From Holothuria scabra (lineage: Eukaryota > Echinodermata > Holothuroidea > Aspidochirotida > Holothuriidae), in assembly GCA_037179385.1 (NCBI GenBank), contig CM074180.1, positions 25,773,455 to 25,837,454 on the forward strand: a DNA stretch of 64,000 bases, written 5' to 3'. Within the stretch, counting starts at the first letter, position 1, and each line of letters starts with the position of its first letter. Shown here in pieces: positions 1 to 10,499 of this stretch. Both the position numbers and the translations under genes were made by a program. The notes below the pieces were generated by a model. The model was not told the origin of the DNA and made no database searches. It saw nothing but the letters and a program-made list of their open reading frames with translations.

Positions 1-796
1 TAAATATTTTGTGGAGGATGTGACGTTCGTGAAAGTGCTTTTTTGTTGATTTTAGAAAAATGGCAGCATCTTTGGTCTGTACACTTCTACTAAATGGGGT
101 ATTGAACCATATTACTTTTCGCTTCTTATTTCTGCTCTTTCGTCTCGAAGAGAAAGTCCCCATTATTTTCGCTCAAGGGTCGATTTCTCCCAACGGTAGC
201 CTTTTTTCGTACTATATTTCGCCTAAATCCCAATTTATAGATATATATATAATTCCCCATAAAGGTAAAAATATATATACTGAAAAATCGGGAGGGGGGT
301 TTGGGAGGGGGAAGGAGGGAGAGAGCAGGCAAGGAATCTAATATCACAAATTGAGCTGCACTGAGTCATATTCCAAAGTGACAACCTGCTGAATGGGTTG
401 GGGGTTGGTGAGAGATCATCAGATATTGTCCCGTTTCCCTCACTTTAGGTTGGTCTTCCATTCCCAAAGTATATTTTTCCAATTTATTGAAATATATTAG
501 CAAACACCTAATGGTCTTAATCTAATATGTTCTTGTTTCATCCTACAAGCCTTTATGTTAATCCTCAATACCTCTGAAAGCTTTACCCTCCCCCCCACCT
601 TTTTTTTTAAACCTTTAACTTCCTTACTCCAAAAATACTAAAAACCTGCAGGTCCACAGATCGACTACACAGACCTTTTATCAGACATGACAGATTTTCT
701 CACAGGAAACCTGCTAAATTTGGTGTTCAACTTTGTTGAAAGAAAGTGTTAAATACAAAAAGGTTGCCATTTCACTCTCATTTGCTCTAAGGAAAA
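1..796. other. AT-rich non-coding DNA with a G-rich purine tract
   Basis: No open frame here looks like a real protein. The one visible structure is a polypurine run at about 289-331 with four closely spaced G-runs, which could form a G-quadruplex on the plus strand. The overlapping opposite-strand frames at 60-347 mirror each other and have low-complexity ends, so I do not call them genes. Confidence 0.5.
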
Positions 797-1030
797 GTAC
801 AGTTACCCCAACTTGAATTAGTGCCTCAGACTATCCTATTTCCTGAGTGGCTCTTGAAATTCATGTAGCAAAGTAGTTTCTCTTTAATTGTATAATTTAC
901 TCAGAGTTACAGTTGACTTACCTTGAATATGCAATATTTAATTCATGAAATATCTTGCGAGATACTTGGACAAGAAATAAGGGAGAAAAATACAAAAATT
1001 GTGAGATTTAGTTATTGTTTCAAAATAAAT
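797..1030. repeat. Family C-like MITE copy, diverged
   Basis: The segment opens with a TTACCCCAACTTGAATTA block and runs through GTGAGATTTAG..GTTACTTT-like sequence. The same order of blocks occurs at 45068-45296, and related blocks occur at 62479-62740. It is a non-coding dispersed repeat. The GTAAGT-like motif read on the minus strand near 920 lies inside this repeat, so I do not treat it as an exon border. Confidence 0.5.
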
Positions 1031-1431
1031 ACTGGAAAACTGCTTTTGCTTTTTAAAGTAAATAGCCATTGACATTGATTACTAAGAGCACTCAATACAG
1101 AGTTGGATATAGTTAATTCATTCAATTTTGCAAAAGTGTCAATTTCAGGGCAGATATTGACCATGCCAGGACAGTTTTCTGAGGGACTTGAAGAAACAAG
1201 AGTGAGCAGTTTTCAACTTTAAATGTTTTGATGTTTAAAAAGAAGGGTGAAACTTTAATTACTGCAAATCAAATCAGAGTTTTTGGCATCTTTTGTGGCT
1301 AATACTGAAGTCTGTTTGCCTACTTACAAGCAACACACCCATGACAGGTCAATATAGCTGTGACATAAATATGTTGGTGGTTTAGCAGGGGGTAAATTAC
1401 TGGACTCTTTTGCAAAATGAAAGTTTCTTAC

Positions 1432-1465
1432 TTGTACACACTGTGAAAAAACATCAACAAGGTCA
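1432..1465 (-). CDS. Possible 34-nt internal exon, unidentified
   Basis: On the minus strand a long pyrimidine tract ending in TTTTTTCCAG is followed by 34 nt and then by AA/GTAAGA, a good acceptor and a fair donor. One frame is open and would give one partial codon plus DLVDVFSQCVQ. A segment this short is often open by chance, and no neighbouring exon can be joined to it with confidence. I do not recognise the peptide. It could equally be a chance splice-like pair in intergenic DNA. Confidence 0.15.
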
Positions 1466-1867
1466 CTGGAAAAAAGAAAAATATGCCACAGATTGGGAAA
1501 AATGTCAGGGAACCTTGCAAAGAACCTCAAGGGCACCACAGGATAATGCAGACCAAATCCTCCACAAACCCATGAATGTTTTCTCTCCAAAGCCCACTCC
1601 TGCCTATTAGCCTTGGGCCATAAAACAACAGCTAGTGTTCTTTAAAGGAGCTATAAAAAGGTAATACTTTGAATGGCCTTGAGTACAAGAGGCTTTCCTT
1701 AAGATGGTGTAGCAGAGCTTTCATGTTTCCCTGAGAATAACCTTAAAGAGGTATGAATGAATGCAGTGACAATAGCTCTGGATACTGGTCCTTGTAGTTG
1801 CTTGAATACATGATGAGAGGAAAATGTGGAACTTTGTGATTCCAGTTTTTGGATGTTTAAAAGAGGC

Positions 1868-2275
1868 ATTTAAAGGTCATGTTACAGGAAAATGAAAAAT
1901 GTGGGTATTCAATTTTATAAGCATTAAAAACCAAGAAAATAGCCGCAATTTTTATCAAAATCCGTCAAAAATTAATTGACCATTTTAAGGGTCGATTTCT
2001 GATTTGCACTTAATCATTAATAAATAAGAGCTCAATATGCAAATCTGGTGATGTCATGGGAAGAACAGGTCATCTACAGCTAATGTTATCCTTTGTTTTT
2101 TCAATCTTTATTTTAAGAACAGTTGTAACATTAGAATGTTTTTTATTGTTGAAGTTTTGCATATGCAACAAGTTGCTTCAAAAACAATCCAGCAGATTTT
2201 TTCTAGGAAAAGTTCACTCTCCCTAACTGCCATGTGATCAGGTCATTTTGCTGACATGTAAAATGATCTTGAAAG
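1868..2275 (+). mobile_element. Family B MITE, diverged copy
   Basis: It begins at TTTAAAGGTCATGTTACA and ends around GCTGACATGTAAAATGATCTTG. The interior is clearly homologous to the reverse complement of 12861-13450: shared blocks include GCATTAAAAACCAAGAAAAT, TCTGATTTGCACTTAATCAT, GATGTCAT and CTAATGTTATCCTTTGTTTT. The family is non-coding with TTAA-type borders and TIRs of the AAAGGTAGTGTGACA kind. This copy's right end is decayed. Confidence 0.75.
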
Positions 2276-2336
2276 GTGTAAATTGAGTAATCTACTGATA
2301 TTTGTAGAAGTGGGAGGGGACAATAGCAATACATGG

Positions 2337-2457
2337 TGTTAGTTAGTTAGTTAGATAGAGTTTTACTGCCAAGTTTCCAACCTATTGGTTCAAGTAAAGC
2401 CGGCCAGGTTGCTAATGTAGAGCATCACACACAATGGCAGTATGTTCCATTTTTAGG
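2337..2457 (-). mobile_element. tRNA-SINE fragment (3' part)
   Basis: GTTAGTTAGTTAGTTAGATAG, then TTTTACTGCCAAGTTTCCAACCTATTGGTTCAAG and GGCCGG match the 3' half of the SINE at 51432-51710 in reverse orientation. The GTTAGTTA run is the complement of the SINE tail. The tRNA-related head is missing, so this copy is truncated. Confidence 0.7.
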
Positions 2458-2660
2458 GTATATACCATTTTTACATGGTGTAAGACAGAACAGGAGATTT
2501 CTTCTGGTTTCAGTTTGTTCAGATAATAAAATTTGTAATGCCAATTTTCTCTTTAGGCAAACTTACTTAACTGGCATTAATGGAAAGGCAAATTGACAAT
2601 GTAATGATGGAGTACCTACCAATTTTTTTTTTTTTTAACAGAACTGCTTTGAGTTATACC

Positions 2661-2737
2661 ATCACTCATGGGGGGAGACAGAAGGGGAGGAGGGCAAGGG
2701 GAGGAGATAGGGATGGGCATGAGGGAGGGGGAAGAAG
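2661..2737 (+). repeat. Polypurine tract
   Basis: About 75 bases are almost entirely G and A, with repeated GGGGAGGAG blocks. This is a low-complexity tract able to adopt triplex or G-rich structure. No coding or regulatory role is shown. Confidence 0.7.
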
Positions 2738-2952
2738 GTAGACTTCACTGTAATACTGCATAAAGTCTTGCTTTAACAAAAACTGACTCACAAATTGTTG
2801 AGGGCTGATTATAGACACACAAACAAGCTATAAGGGAAGTTTTCAGAGCAACCAACCCAGAGGTTGCTTGTTCACGAATGCTTACTTCACAGACAAATCC
2901 AGCTATCTCACCATGAAGGGAGTTCCCAAGGGGAGGGGCTAACCACTTTTTC

Positions 2953-5138
2953 ATTAAAGGGCAAAAGCAGTCCCCATATACTTCTTTTCATATACCAGCA
3001 AACTCTCACAAGGAGTTGCTACCCTGAATAACTGCTCCCAGGTCTTACACTACTTCAATCCTATTAACTTAGGGGCTACATATGATATGTCTGCTGAAAG
3101 CTTGAAGCTATTTATAATCACCAAATTAGGTATCCAGACCAGATCTGTACACACACAATGCATGACAAGCAAAATAAAATTTGCAAGGGAGTTGCAATAA
3201 TTTAAATAGAGCTAGGTTGACAGAGTAACACTATTATGTGTTAGAATCCACAGGTATGCAGGGGCCACAGATCTAATTATGAAGTTGGGTCGCTAAATGT
3301 TCAACAAAAAAACACAATATGTTCAACAGTAAAATAGCAATGTAAGATGGCCCCAAATGGCTACTGCAGACAAAGTGGGTATCCCTAGTATGTCAGTCCA
3401 TGAATCTTGGTCAACAAATTTTATGCATGAAATTTCTGATACCTGTAAATTGCAATCAGCAGATATGATACACAAATGATAGAAGTTGATACCCAAATTA
3501 ACAAGTAACTAGCAGAAATACCTTTATATATTTTCATTTATTAATTTACACTACATCCAATCAGTATGCAAAGGCTACTACTGCAAGGGAACAACATCCT
3601 GTCAGTTTGCATTGGCTACCCTCAAGAAAAACCAGGGAGCTGGAAAAATGTACAAGCATCTATACTACATCCAATCAAAGGCTTACTGTACCTTCAAGCA
3701 TGGAGCATCCAGCTACATGGTGGTAGCTCTAAGCTTCAAGGGACACTTATACCCATGATTGCAATCAACCCTTACACTGTATATGCTGTGAAGCATGCAA
3801 GGACACACAGCTATACAGTACAATTGGCTTGCATACATATAACTGTCACTTCAAACTCAGTAAACAAACTTTCAAAAATGGTGGCGCTATTTCAGATCTT
3901 TCTTCACATTTTGCCATTAATGCTTTGGTTAGATCAGAACAATTCACTGTTGAGGCAAAATGTATTACCAAAGTAAGACAAAGTAGAAAGACCACTTGAC
4001 TAAATCAGTACATCCATACTCTAACAAATTATGCTTTTCATCTTTGCTTACTGAACAGTGACATTGGTTTGAAGGAAAGAAGCCACAACATGAAATCATG
4101 TCCAGCACAAGTCATCAAATACTAGGAGGCTGAATGTGGCACATGCTTGCTACCATTTATTTCCTGGTTCCTTGGTCAAACTGGCAGAACAAAGTGTAAA
4201 GGTCAACTACAGAAGCACCATAATGAATAAAAAGGAAATTCATAGATACAAATCTGGCATTTCAGGTGTCAGTAACTTTATAAAAACATCTCTGTACTAA
4301 TGTACTAAAGAAGCTCTACTTGCCCTTTCATAAAGAAAAAAATTGTCAGAACAAGTTGATTCTAAATTTTCAAAATGCATTCACTATATACATACCCTTT
4401 GAATAAGAAATATCAATCCACAAAAATTCGTTTAACTAATTGACCTTTACCTGTCATCTGCTACTACCTCATTTTAAGGTGCACAATTTGGCTCCAGGAA
4501 GTTGGCGATGTAATTACAGCAATTATGTCCTGTCGACTAACAAAGTTTCATGGTAAACAGAAATGTAACCAAGCAGAGATCCTCAGGAAAATATTGTTAA
4601 AGTACTGGCATTTATAGAATGAGGACGGTATGACAAAGAACTATACTGTATGATGGCATATTTTTTACTTCACCCTTGACATTAACACCAGTTTATATGT
4701 ACTTATTGTAATAGGTTCAGTGTCAATGTGAGCCATATGATTGTTTGCCTTCTTTTCAATGTTACCTTGACATTTACTGTAGGCCTTTATTAAACTGAAA
4801 ATTGGTTTAGGGTGCATTTACACTAGATCATGTTTTGATGGCGTGCACTCGCTGGGTCAGATCCACTTAGTGTAGACACAAACCTGAATCTCATCTCATC
4901 GCCTTATTTTGATACTAACGAGAGGGGAGGATCAGACGCCAACGAGGCAATCAAAATACATCAGGTAATTCATCTGAGACCAGAGATCAATGACGGATGA
5001 ACAATGAACACCAATTCATGCTCACTTATTGCTTCCTTTTTCTCATTTGAGTACCTTTATATTTTAGAACTTACATAAGCATATCCAACGTAAAGCAATA
5101 CTCCTCATAAATCGTCACATGATTCTTGGAGGGGCACC
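2953..5138. other. Mostly unique AT-rich DNA, no gene recognised
   Basis: A family C-type end (TTAAAGGGCAAAAGCAG) lies at 2953-2970. The rest shows no repeat match elsewhere in the window. A 136-codon open frame on the plus strand at 3566-3976 has no recognisable domain, no convincing splice borders and unremarkable composition, so I leave it as chance or unknown. Confidence 0.4.
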
Positions 5139-5493
5139 CTGAGTTGATATCAATAACTTACTGAGAGTTGTTAAAGGGTCACAATCATATGACAATGCTT
5201 TTAGCATAATAAGTTAATTTACACAACCAATAGGTACAGAAAAGTTGAAATTTTGAATTTTGTGGTGTCCTGACTTGTAACGGTTTTGTGCATAAGTTGA
5301 AAAAGTGTCTGATTAAGTATTTTTGAAAACCGAATTTAAGCTTCAAGTACTCACTTATCGAACAGATACTTGCATGTTGAATATGGGGATTGTCCAAGTT
5401 TTACCATCTGCCATTGGTGTATGCAGAAAACTTAAACAGGTTTGGAAAAAATTGTTGAATTTAAGTTCATGAACCAACTCAATGAGCTGCTCT
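5139..5493 (+). mobile_element. Family D MITE, copy 1
   Basis: It runs from a GAGTTGATATCAATAACTTA left end to CAACTCAATGAGCTGCT at the right. The order of blocks (GGGTCAC..CATATGACAATGCTT, TGTCCTGACTTGTAAC, GGGGATTGTCCAAG, CATTGGTGTATG) is the same as at 30706-31073 and, inverted, at 60828-61174. It is non-coding; a 70-codon minus-strand frame inside it is not conserved as protein. Confidence 0.8.
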
Positions 5494-5601
5494 AGGAGTC
5501 ATTCACGAAACAGGATAGACTACTTGCCAATTAATTCAAATTAACCCAAAACCTTCCTTATTTTGTGAACCTATCAGCCCTATACTTACCTCACCTACCA
5601 G

Positions 5602-5648
5602 TGGTCATTCAGTGAAAGGTGGACTGTCCAATAGTAGCTATACGCAAG
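5602..5648 (+). CDS. Possible 47-nt internal exon, unidentified
   Basis: A pyrimidine-rich acceptor (CTTACCTCACCTACCAG) precedes 47 nt ending in CAAG, followed by GTAAGTAG, a near-consensus donor. One frame is open: 1 nt, then GHSVKGGLSNSSYTQ, then 1 nt (phase 1). The next plus-strand candidate at 23078 starts in the matching phase, so the two could join through an Ala codon, but that is only inference. Short exons like this are open by chance most of the time, and I recognise no family. Confidence 0.25.
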
Positions 5649-5737
5649 GTAAGTAGGAGCGTACCAAGTTGGGGTGACTGTGTTGCCCCTTAAATATCTT
5701 ATTTATCCACTTTGCTTACCAGAATATACCTTTTGAA

Positions 5738-5790
5738 TAACAACAATAATAACACATTGGACTTAAACAGGGCTAAATCTGGAGCAAAAG
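5738..5790 (+). repeat. (AAT)n-linked 'TTTAGCGC-like' repeat fragment
   Basis: An ACAATAATAACACATTGGAC block followed by a CTAAATCTGG-like stretch resembles the segments at 39147-39195 and 56637-56730. In those, an AAT microsatellite precedes a TTTAT(T/A)TAGCAC motif. This is a decayed dispersed repeat start. Confidence 0.4.
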
Positions 5791-6021
5791 TGCAGCTGCT
5801 CTAGGTCCTCAGTATAAATGAAATGCAGCAGTGTGGTTAATCTTTAATCTGGCCTTGGCTGGCCTGATGTGGATGATACCACCATTGCTGTTTAGATTTT
5901 GAGACATTTTGGGCTGAGCTCTGAAAGAAAGACACCTTGACTGAATCAAGCAGGCACTCTATTTAAAGGCAACTATTTTCAGTCACTGATTCCAATAGTC
6001 AGTACTGCCACATAAATGACA

Positions 6022-6307
6022 TTTAAAGGCCCAGTTCTCTCAACCCAAACAGTACCAATTCTTCTAACCTTCTTACTGAAGCCCCTCCCACAATTGTATG
6101 ACATTCGTCCTCATCCAGACACAATCTCAGTTTATTGTTTCAGGGTGAGTATAGAAAAACTCAATTTATATTATCAAAACGCTCTCAGTACCGTTCATGC
6201 TGTGTAATATAAGCTTTGGCACTCTGCATTGTTTGAATTAGCTGTTGATCAAAGAGCTGAGCCAATTGAGAATTTCGGTACATGGGTACCAAAATCGTAG
6301 TTGTTTA
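6022..6307 (+). mobile_element. Family A MITE, copy 1
   Basis: TTTAAAGGCCCAGTTCTCTC at the left is followed by the full family order: CCCTCCCACAATTGT, TCAGTTTATTGTTTCAGGG, AACGCTCTCAGTACC, CATTGTTTGAATTAGCTGT and GAGCCAATTGAGAATTT. The right terminal repeat is eroded after ACCAAAATCGTAG. It is non-coding; a 63-codon open frame across its left half recurs in other copies only as a by-product of repeat identity. Confidence 0.9.
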
Positions 6308-7142
6308 AGAAAAGTGCTGGACTGAGAACTCATGTTGCCCAAGCAAACAATACTACATCTGAAAACAATGACAATAAGGACATTCAAAAAATAAAAAAAT
6401 AAGTAAAAATACTCAAATATGGGAAGAGAACCACATGATTTTGGATACTGTGTGAACCATTCCCATGAATGTCATTGAAAAAACAGGTCATTGCAATTGA
6501 AATAAAACTAGTAGCAGTTGGAAATGAAAGCAAAACTCTAAGGATTTGTTCTCTGGTCTCAATTGATCACTAAGAGTGTAATGATATTCTCTTACAATAA
6601 TAAATTTAACAGAGTAAAGATAATAATGTAAACAGCATGTGACTCTAAGTTTATGGCTCTGGGTTTTGATTTGTGAAAGCTCTAAATAAACCATGATATA
6701 AGAAACAATATTGCCATGGCCCAAGCCAACACGTTGCTCTCACCTTACTTATTCATTTGTTATTTACTCGTTGATTTGCTTCAGTTTTAAATAACCATGA
6801 TATAAGAACCAATGTTGTCATGGCTCAAGCCAAGGGGGCTCCCTTCACCTAGGTCAACTGTTACTTTATAACACCTTCATTCTCTGGGCCATACTATGGA
6901 CAAGAGCAGAAGCCCAAAACTTATTTGAAGACAAAAGACTAAACTTTCTCACAGTTTTCTTTTCTTCAAAGTTTCAGATAACATTTAATATGTTGATATT
7001 ACATCTTCAAGTTTACCAATCAGTTACCCCTATTCCAAAATTAAGGAGCAACAATACTGTCACATGATTCTCAAGAGCCATCCCTGAAACAGGATAGACT
7101 AATTATTCAAACTGGGGTTACTGCATTTTTCTTTACAAAACT
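6308..7142. other. Non-coding DNA with repeat scraps
   Basis: A short internal repeat (AACCATGATATAAGAA..ATG..CATGGC) occurs twice, near 6690 and 6791. Near 7060-7135 is a family C-like fragment (TGTCACATGATTCTCAAGAGCC and a CTGGGGTTACTGCATTTT end). No gene is supported. Confidence 0.45.
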
Positions 7143-7475
7143 TCAGCAAGTCCAAACAGAAGTGTATATCCATGTCGACAGGGTAGAAAGGCTATGCAGA
7201 TGAATCGGGACAGTCAAGTGATGATAGTCTGATTTTAGTTGGACATAACTGGGGTCCATTACATTTAGTTTTCCAATTTCCTTGCTTACCTGTTCCATAG
7301 ATGGTTGTACACTGAACTGTACCTTGATTCCCTCAATTTCACAGAATAGTAGGGTTTGAAGTTCATGACGGCAATAAATGAAGACGATTTAAGGCTGATG
7401 GACCCCACTAATGGCTGCCTAAAGTCACTAAACACAAGCCTGGGGCTAAATGGATTATAAAATGACAACTAAAAC
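7143..7475 (-). repeat. Family H repeat, copy 1, with coding-like frame
   Basis: On the minus strand this matches plus-strand sequence at 32500-32770, starting around TGTGTTTAGTGACT..GGCAGCCATTAGTGGGGTCC. Within it a frame of about 81 codons stays open (7387 down to 7143). It shares a protein-like stretch with the other copy: HELQTLLFCEIEGIK here against HEFQTLIFSEIEGIN there, with mostly conservative differences. An in-frame stop precedes it in both copies, and both lack a clear start. It may be a decayed ORF of an unrecognised mobile element, or coincidence within a homologous non-coding repeat. Confidence 0.5.
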
Positions 7476-7479
7476 CATA

Positions 7480-8530
7480 AGACTACACATAAAAAGAAAA
7501 ATCCAAGCCAGGATCAAATTTCTTGGTTCTCAAAAATGGCTGCAAGCATGCTGGGATCAATCTTGTTAACTTTATCTGTGTTTGTGGTCTATATACCTTG
7601 TTGACCTCAATCATATGTCCAAGTTAAGGTTAACTTTCAACTATAGTAAACATTAGTGCTGTAATGTTATCTAGAGACACTTCCTCCTTGTCCTACTTCT
7701 GACAAAGTGAAAGACTTTAAAACTCTCTCAGTAATGGCCTTTTGAGCTTCGGCCTTCAAAACTCTTTCAATTATCATTCATGTTACTACAAACCTAACAG
7801 ACAGGAACTATGAAGATCCTAGAGAAGAAGGTCATGGAGCTAATCACAGGGAATTCCAATGTTAAAGAAATCTAAATTTGAAATCCCTGTGATTTGTGGA
7901 AGCCTTTGACATCCCTTTAAATCGGCTATTCACAGGTTTAGAGGTGATTAGGTTCACACTTTCAAGGTATCCTGCTATTCAGGACACTGTTTATGGGTTA
8001 AATCACTGCTTTAGAAGGAGAACACCCTCAATGGAGGCAAAATCTAAGGATGGAATGTGTAAGTCCTCAAAAGGGCAAAAAAAGAATATTGAAGAATGAA
8101 GAATATGCTTCATTACATCAATAAAGACTCCAGTATTCAGTAGAATGAAGCACAAAGATGTAGTAACCATGGTAATTGCATTTAAGATCGCGCCAAGCTT
8201 AATCAAAGGGCAGGAGGGGCAACATAGGGAGTGGCACAAGGGCACACATGCCGTCTCAACGAAACCAAAAAATAGTCCTGCACTGACGGATAAAAACAAA
8301 TGTTACCCCAACATACCACCACAACTGTACCTACAAGATTCATAACGTGAAAGTAGCAAACCTCACATTATTCTACAAGACTTCAGTCAAGAGGCTAGCT
8401 TTCATGATCCCTCCGACCCCTTGATGGCAAAACTCCCCCAAATTTTTAATTCTAAAATTTCTGGCTACAAGCCTGCAGATAATCAAGCAACTAAAACCAA
8501 AACACATTTGATAAGTGGTCTTACCCTAAA
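7480..8530. other. Unassigned DNA with weak exon-like segments
   Basis: A plus-strand open frame of 67 codons (7896-8099) includes a segment from about 7981 to 8056. That segment is bounded by a CTGCTATTCAG acceptor-like site and a GTAAGTCC donor-like site with a poor preceding base. The peptide (RRRTPSMEAKSKDGM) is not recognised. I see no repeat match in this stretch. Confidence 0.2.
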
Positions 8531-8827
8531 CCATCATTCAGGCCATGGGCAGAAAAAAAAATTTGGAAGGGGGGGAGCAAAATTTTTAGGGGGGGGAACA
8601 AAACCTCCGAGTCACCATGAATTGACAAGAAGTATACCAACATTTTGGCCCAAAATGCCTCCCAGATCGCTGGAAATGGCATTTCTTGAGCCTATTTTTC
8701 GTATAGAAACTTGGAAAACACATGTTGTTTGGTTTTTCTTTGATTTTTATATGTTTTTTTCCAATTTTTTATTTTTCAGGGGGACAAGTGCCCCTTGCCC
8801 ATGACTGTGGACCCCCATCATTCAGGC
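8531..8827. mobile_element. 271-bp retroposed element with 13-bp target duplication
   Basis: The 13 bases CCATCATTCAGGC occur at 8531-8543 and exactly again at 8815-8827, enclosing 271 bp (8544-8814). A direct repeat of this length is typical of LINE-mediated retroposition. The insert has a G-run-rich left part (AAATTTGGAAGGGGGGG, TTTTTAGGGGGGGG) and a T-rich right part, with short complementary ends (CATGGGCAGA and TTGCCCATG). It has no polyA tail or tRNA-like head that I can see. A 127-codon frame crosses it and its left flank (8421-8804), but it is spanned by low-complexity DNA and is not a credible gene. Confidence 0.8.
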
Positions 8828-10178
8828 TAAGATGAACCATTGTTCAATACCCTCCATTTCACAATTAGCCTCTCAAAGAAAATATTCATCTGCTTGCAAT
8901 TCCCCCAATGATTTTTTGTTTACCTACCATCCCTGTTGATATCTCAATAATAATCAACCAAACTTTTGTCAGACTCATAACTTTCTAACATTCATGTCGC
9001 ATTTAAGTTCTCATGCAACTGCCATGTGGATGCATTTTTGACATTAAGATGGGATCTTGCTAGTAAACTGTGAAGCCTGGAATGAAGAAAACAAAATGAC
9101 TCCCCTATGTAATAATTTTAAATTCTTTGATCTCCAAAAATGTTTGGAGAAAGGAAACCCCCTCATATTCAAAATCAAGCATTACCACAGAAACACTGCT
9201 CTAGACAATTTTTACTGCTGAACAATTTTAACTGCTACATTTAAGGTTCACCTGCCCTGGAGCTTATTCTAAAACTTCATCTAGAGCCATGTTCTTTAGT
9301 TGTTGAAAGTGGTATCCATGACAACAGCCAACCGACTCTTTGAAATTACCTTGTTAGATACTAACATCCACTTTAAAAAACATACAATTAAAATTTGATT
9401 TAATACTAAACATCAGAAAATGTTTACAAATTTGAAAAGCTGAAAAACAGAACAGTTCCATTTTAAAAGGATTGGTCAGCAAGTATGACGCGTCATTTAA
9501 TTGCAAACCATCCAGCATGTTTAATTATGAGCAAATTCTAGTCAAATACTTGTACCAAACATACTCTGGATAGTTGCCCTTTCTATCAACATTTTTAGGG
9601 TGCTGATTGGACCAAAAAATGGTTCTAACATTTCTTTGATTTTCAGACTAGCTATGCTGGAAAAATAAAAGGGCATATTCCTGTAAATCACTTCATGAAG
9701 TGTCCTACAACTTAAACTAATTAAGTTGGCCTGCAAGACGCATAGGCAGATGATCTGGCATTACAGATTTAGCTCCCTTGAAACCTGAACAAACTTATCG
9801 TGTCCTTGAAATCCTTGCTTGTTAATTGACAAAAAGCAACATTACTAGAGATTACATGGTTCAGTGAGCACTAATTGTTGTTTGAGGGCTTCTGTTATTC
9901 AAAAATTGGCCAAGTGATGACATCAGCCAAGTCCTGATGTCCACTTTTCAAGGGACAAAATTCCCTAATAGGGATTGGAAACGGGAAAGAGGGACAAGCC
10001 TCCCGCCAATATTGGGATGCTCTATTATATTTTGGTTCTCACTTTAATCAAATAATAAATCTTTTATCAAATTTAAAGGGTAACATCTAGTCCTTAAGTC
10101 ATAGCATTCAATTAAAGGCAACTAAAGGAAGTTTTCCTATTTTAATGGTGATTGGGAAATCCTCCCTAAGGCACTTTT
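8828..10178. other. No gene or repeat recognised
   Basis: AT-rich DNA without convincing open frames. The longest minus-strand frame (9542-9736) has no domain and no good splice borders. Confidence 0.4.
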
Positions 10179-10309
10179 ATTTAAAGACTCAGTTCTCTCA
10201 CCCCAAACAGTACCAATTCTCCTAACCTTCTTTAAATACATAGCCAATTGAGAATTTCAGTACCCCCATACCAAAATGGTAGTTTGGGGTGAGAGATTTG
10301 GCCTTTAAA
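10179..10309 (+). mobile_element. Family A MITE, internally deleted copy 2
   Basis: The left end (TTTAAAGACTCAGTTCTCTC...CTCCTAACCTTCTT) jumps directly to the right end (AGCCAATTGAGAATTTCAG...GTTTGGGGTGAGAGATTTGG, then CCTTTAA). About 170 bp of the interior is missing. Both TTAA borders remain. It is a 130 bp deletion derivative keeping both terminal repeats. Confidence 0.9.
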
Positions 10310-10340
10310 ATAAGCTGAAAATTTTTACAAAATAGTGTAT

Positions 10341-10498
10341 CATAGACCTATTTCCAAATAGCAATTACAATGAATTGTGGGATAGAGTTTTGGGTGTACG
10401 TCAATTTTCACCATAGTAAAATGCCATTGACAAAAATGACAAACACCAAAACTCTATCCCACAATCCTTTGTAATTGCTATTTGGAAATAGGTCTATG
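10341..10498. mobile_element. Family E hairpin MITE (long inverted repeats)
   Basis: Arms of about 55 bp (10341-10395 and 10444-10498) are near-perfect inverted copies: CATAGACCTATTTCCAAATA at the left reads back as TATTTGGAAATAGGTCTATG at the right. A spacer of about 48 bp separates them. A decayed relative with CCAATGGATTGTGGGATA lies at 33598-33760. It is non-coding and would fold into a long hairpin. Confidence 0.85.
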
Positions 10499-10499
10499 G

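Noticed and set aside
60..347. Opposed open frames of 93 and 73 codons
   Set aside because: They overlap on opposite strands and end in a polypurine tract; no domain.
3566..3976. 136-codon open frame on the plus strand
   Set aside because: No recognisable motif and no splice or start-site support.
8421..8804. 127-codon open frame
   Set aside because: Most of it is translation of the 271 bp retroposed element, including its G-run and T-run tracts.
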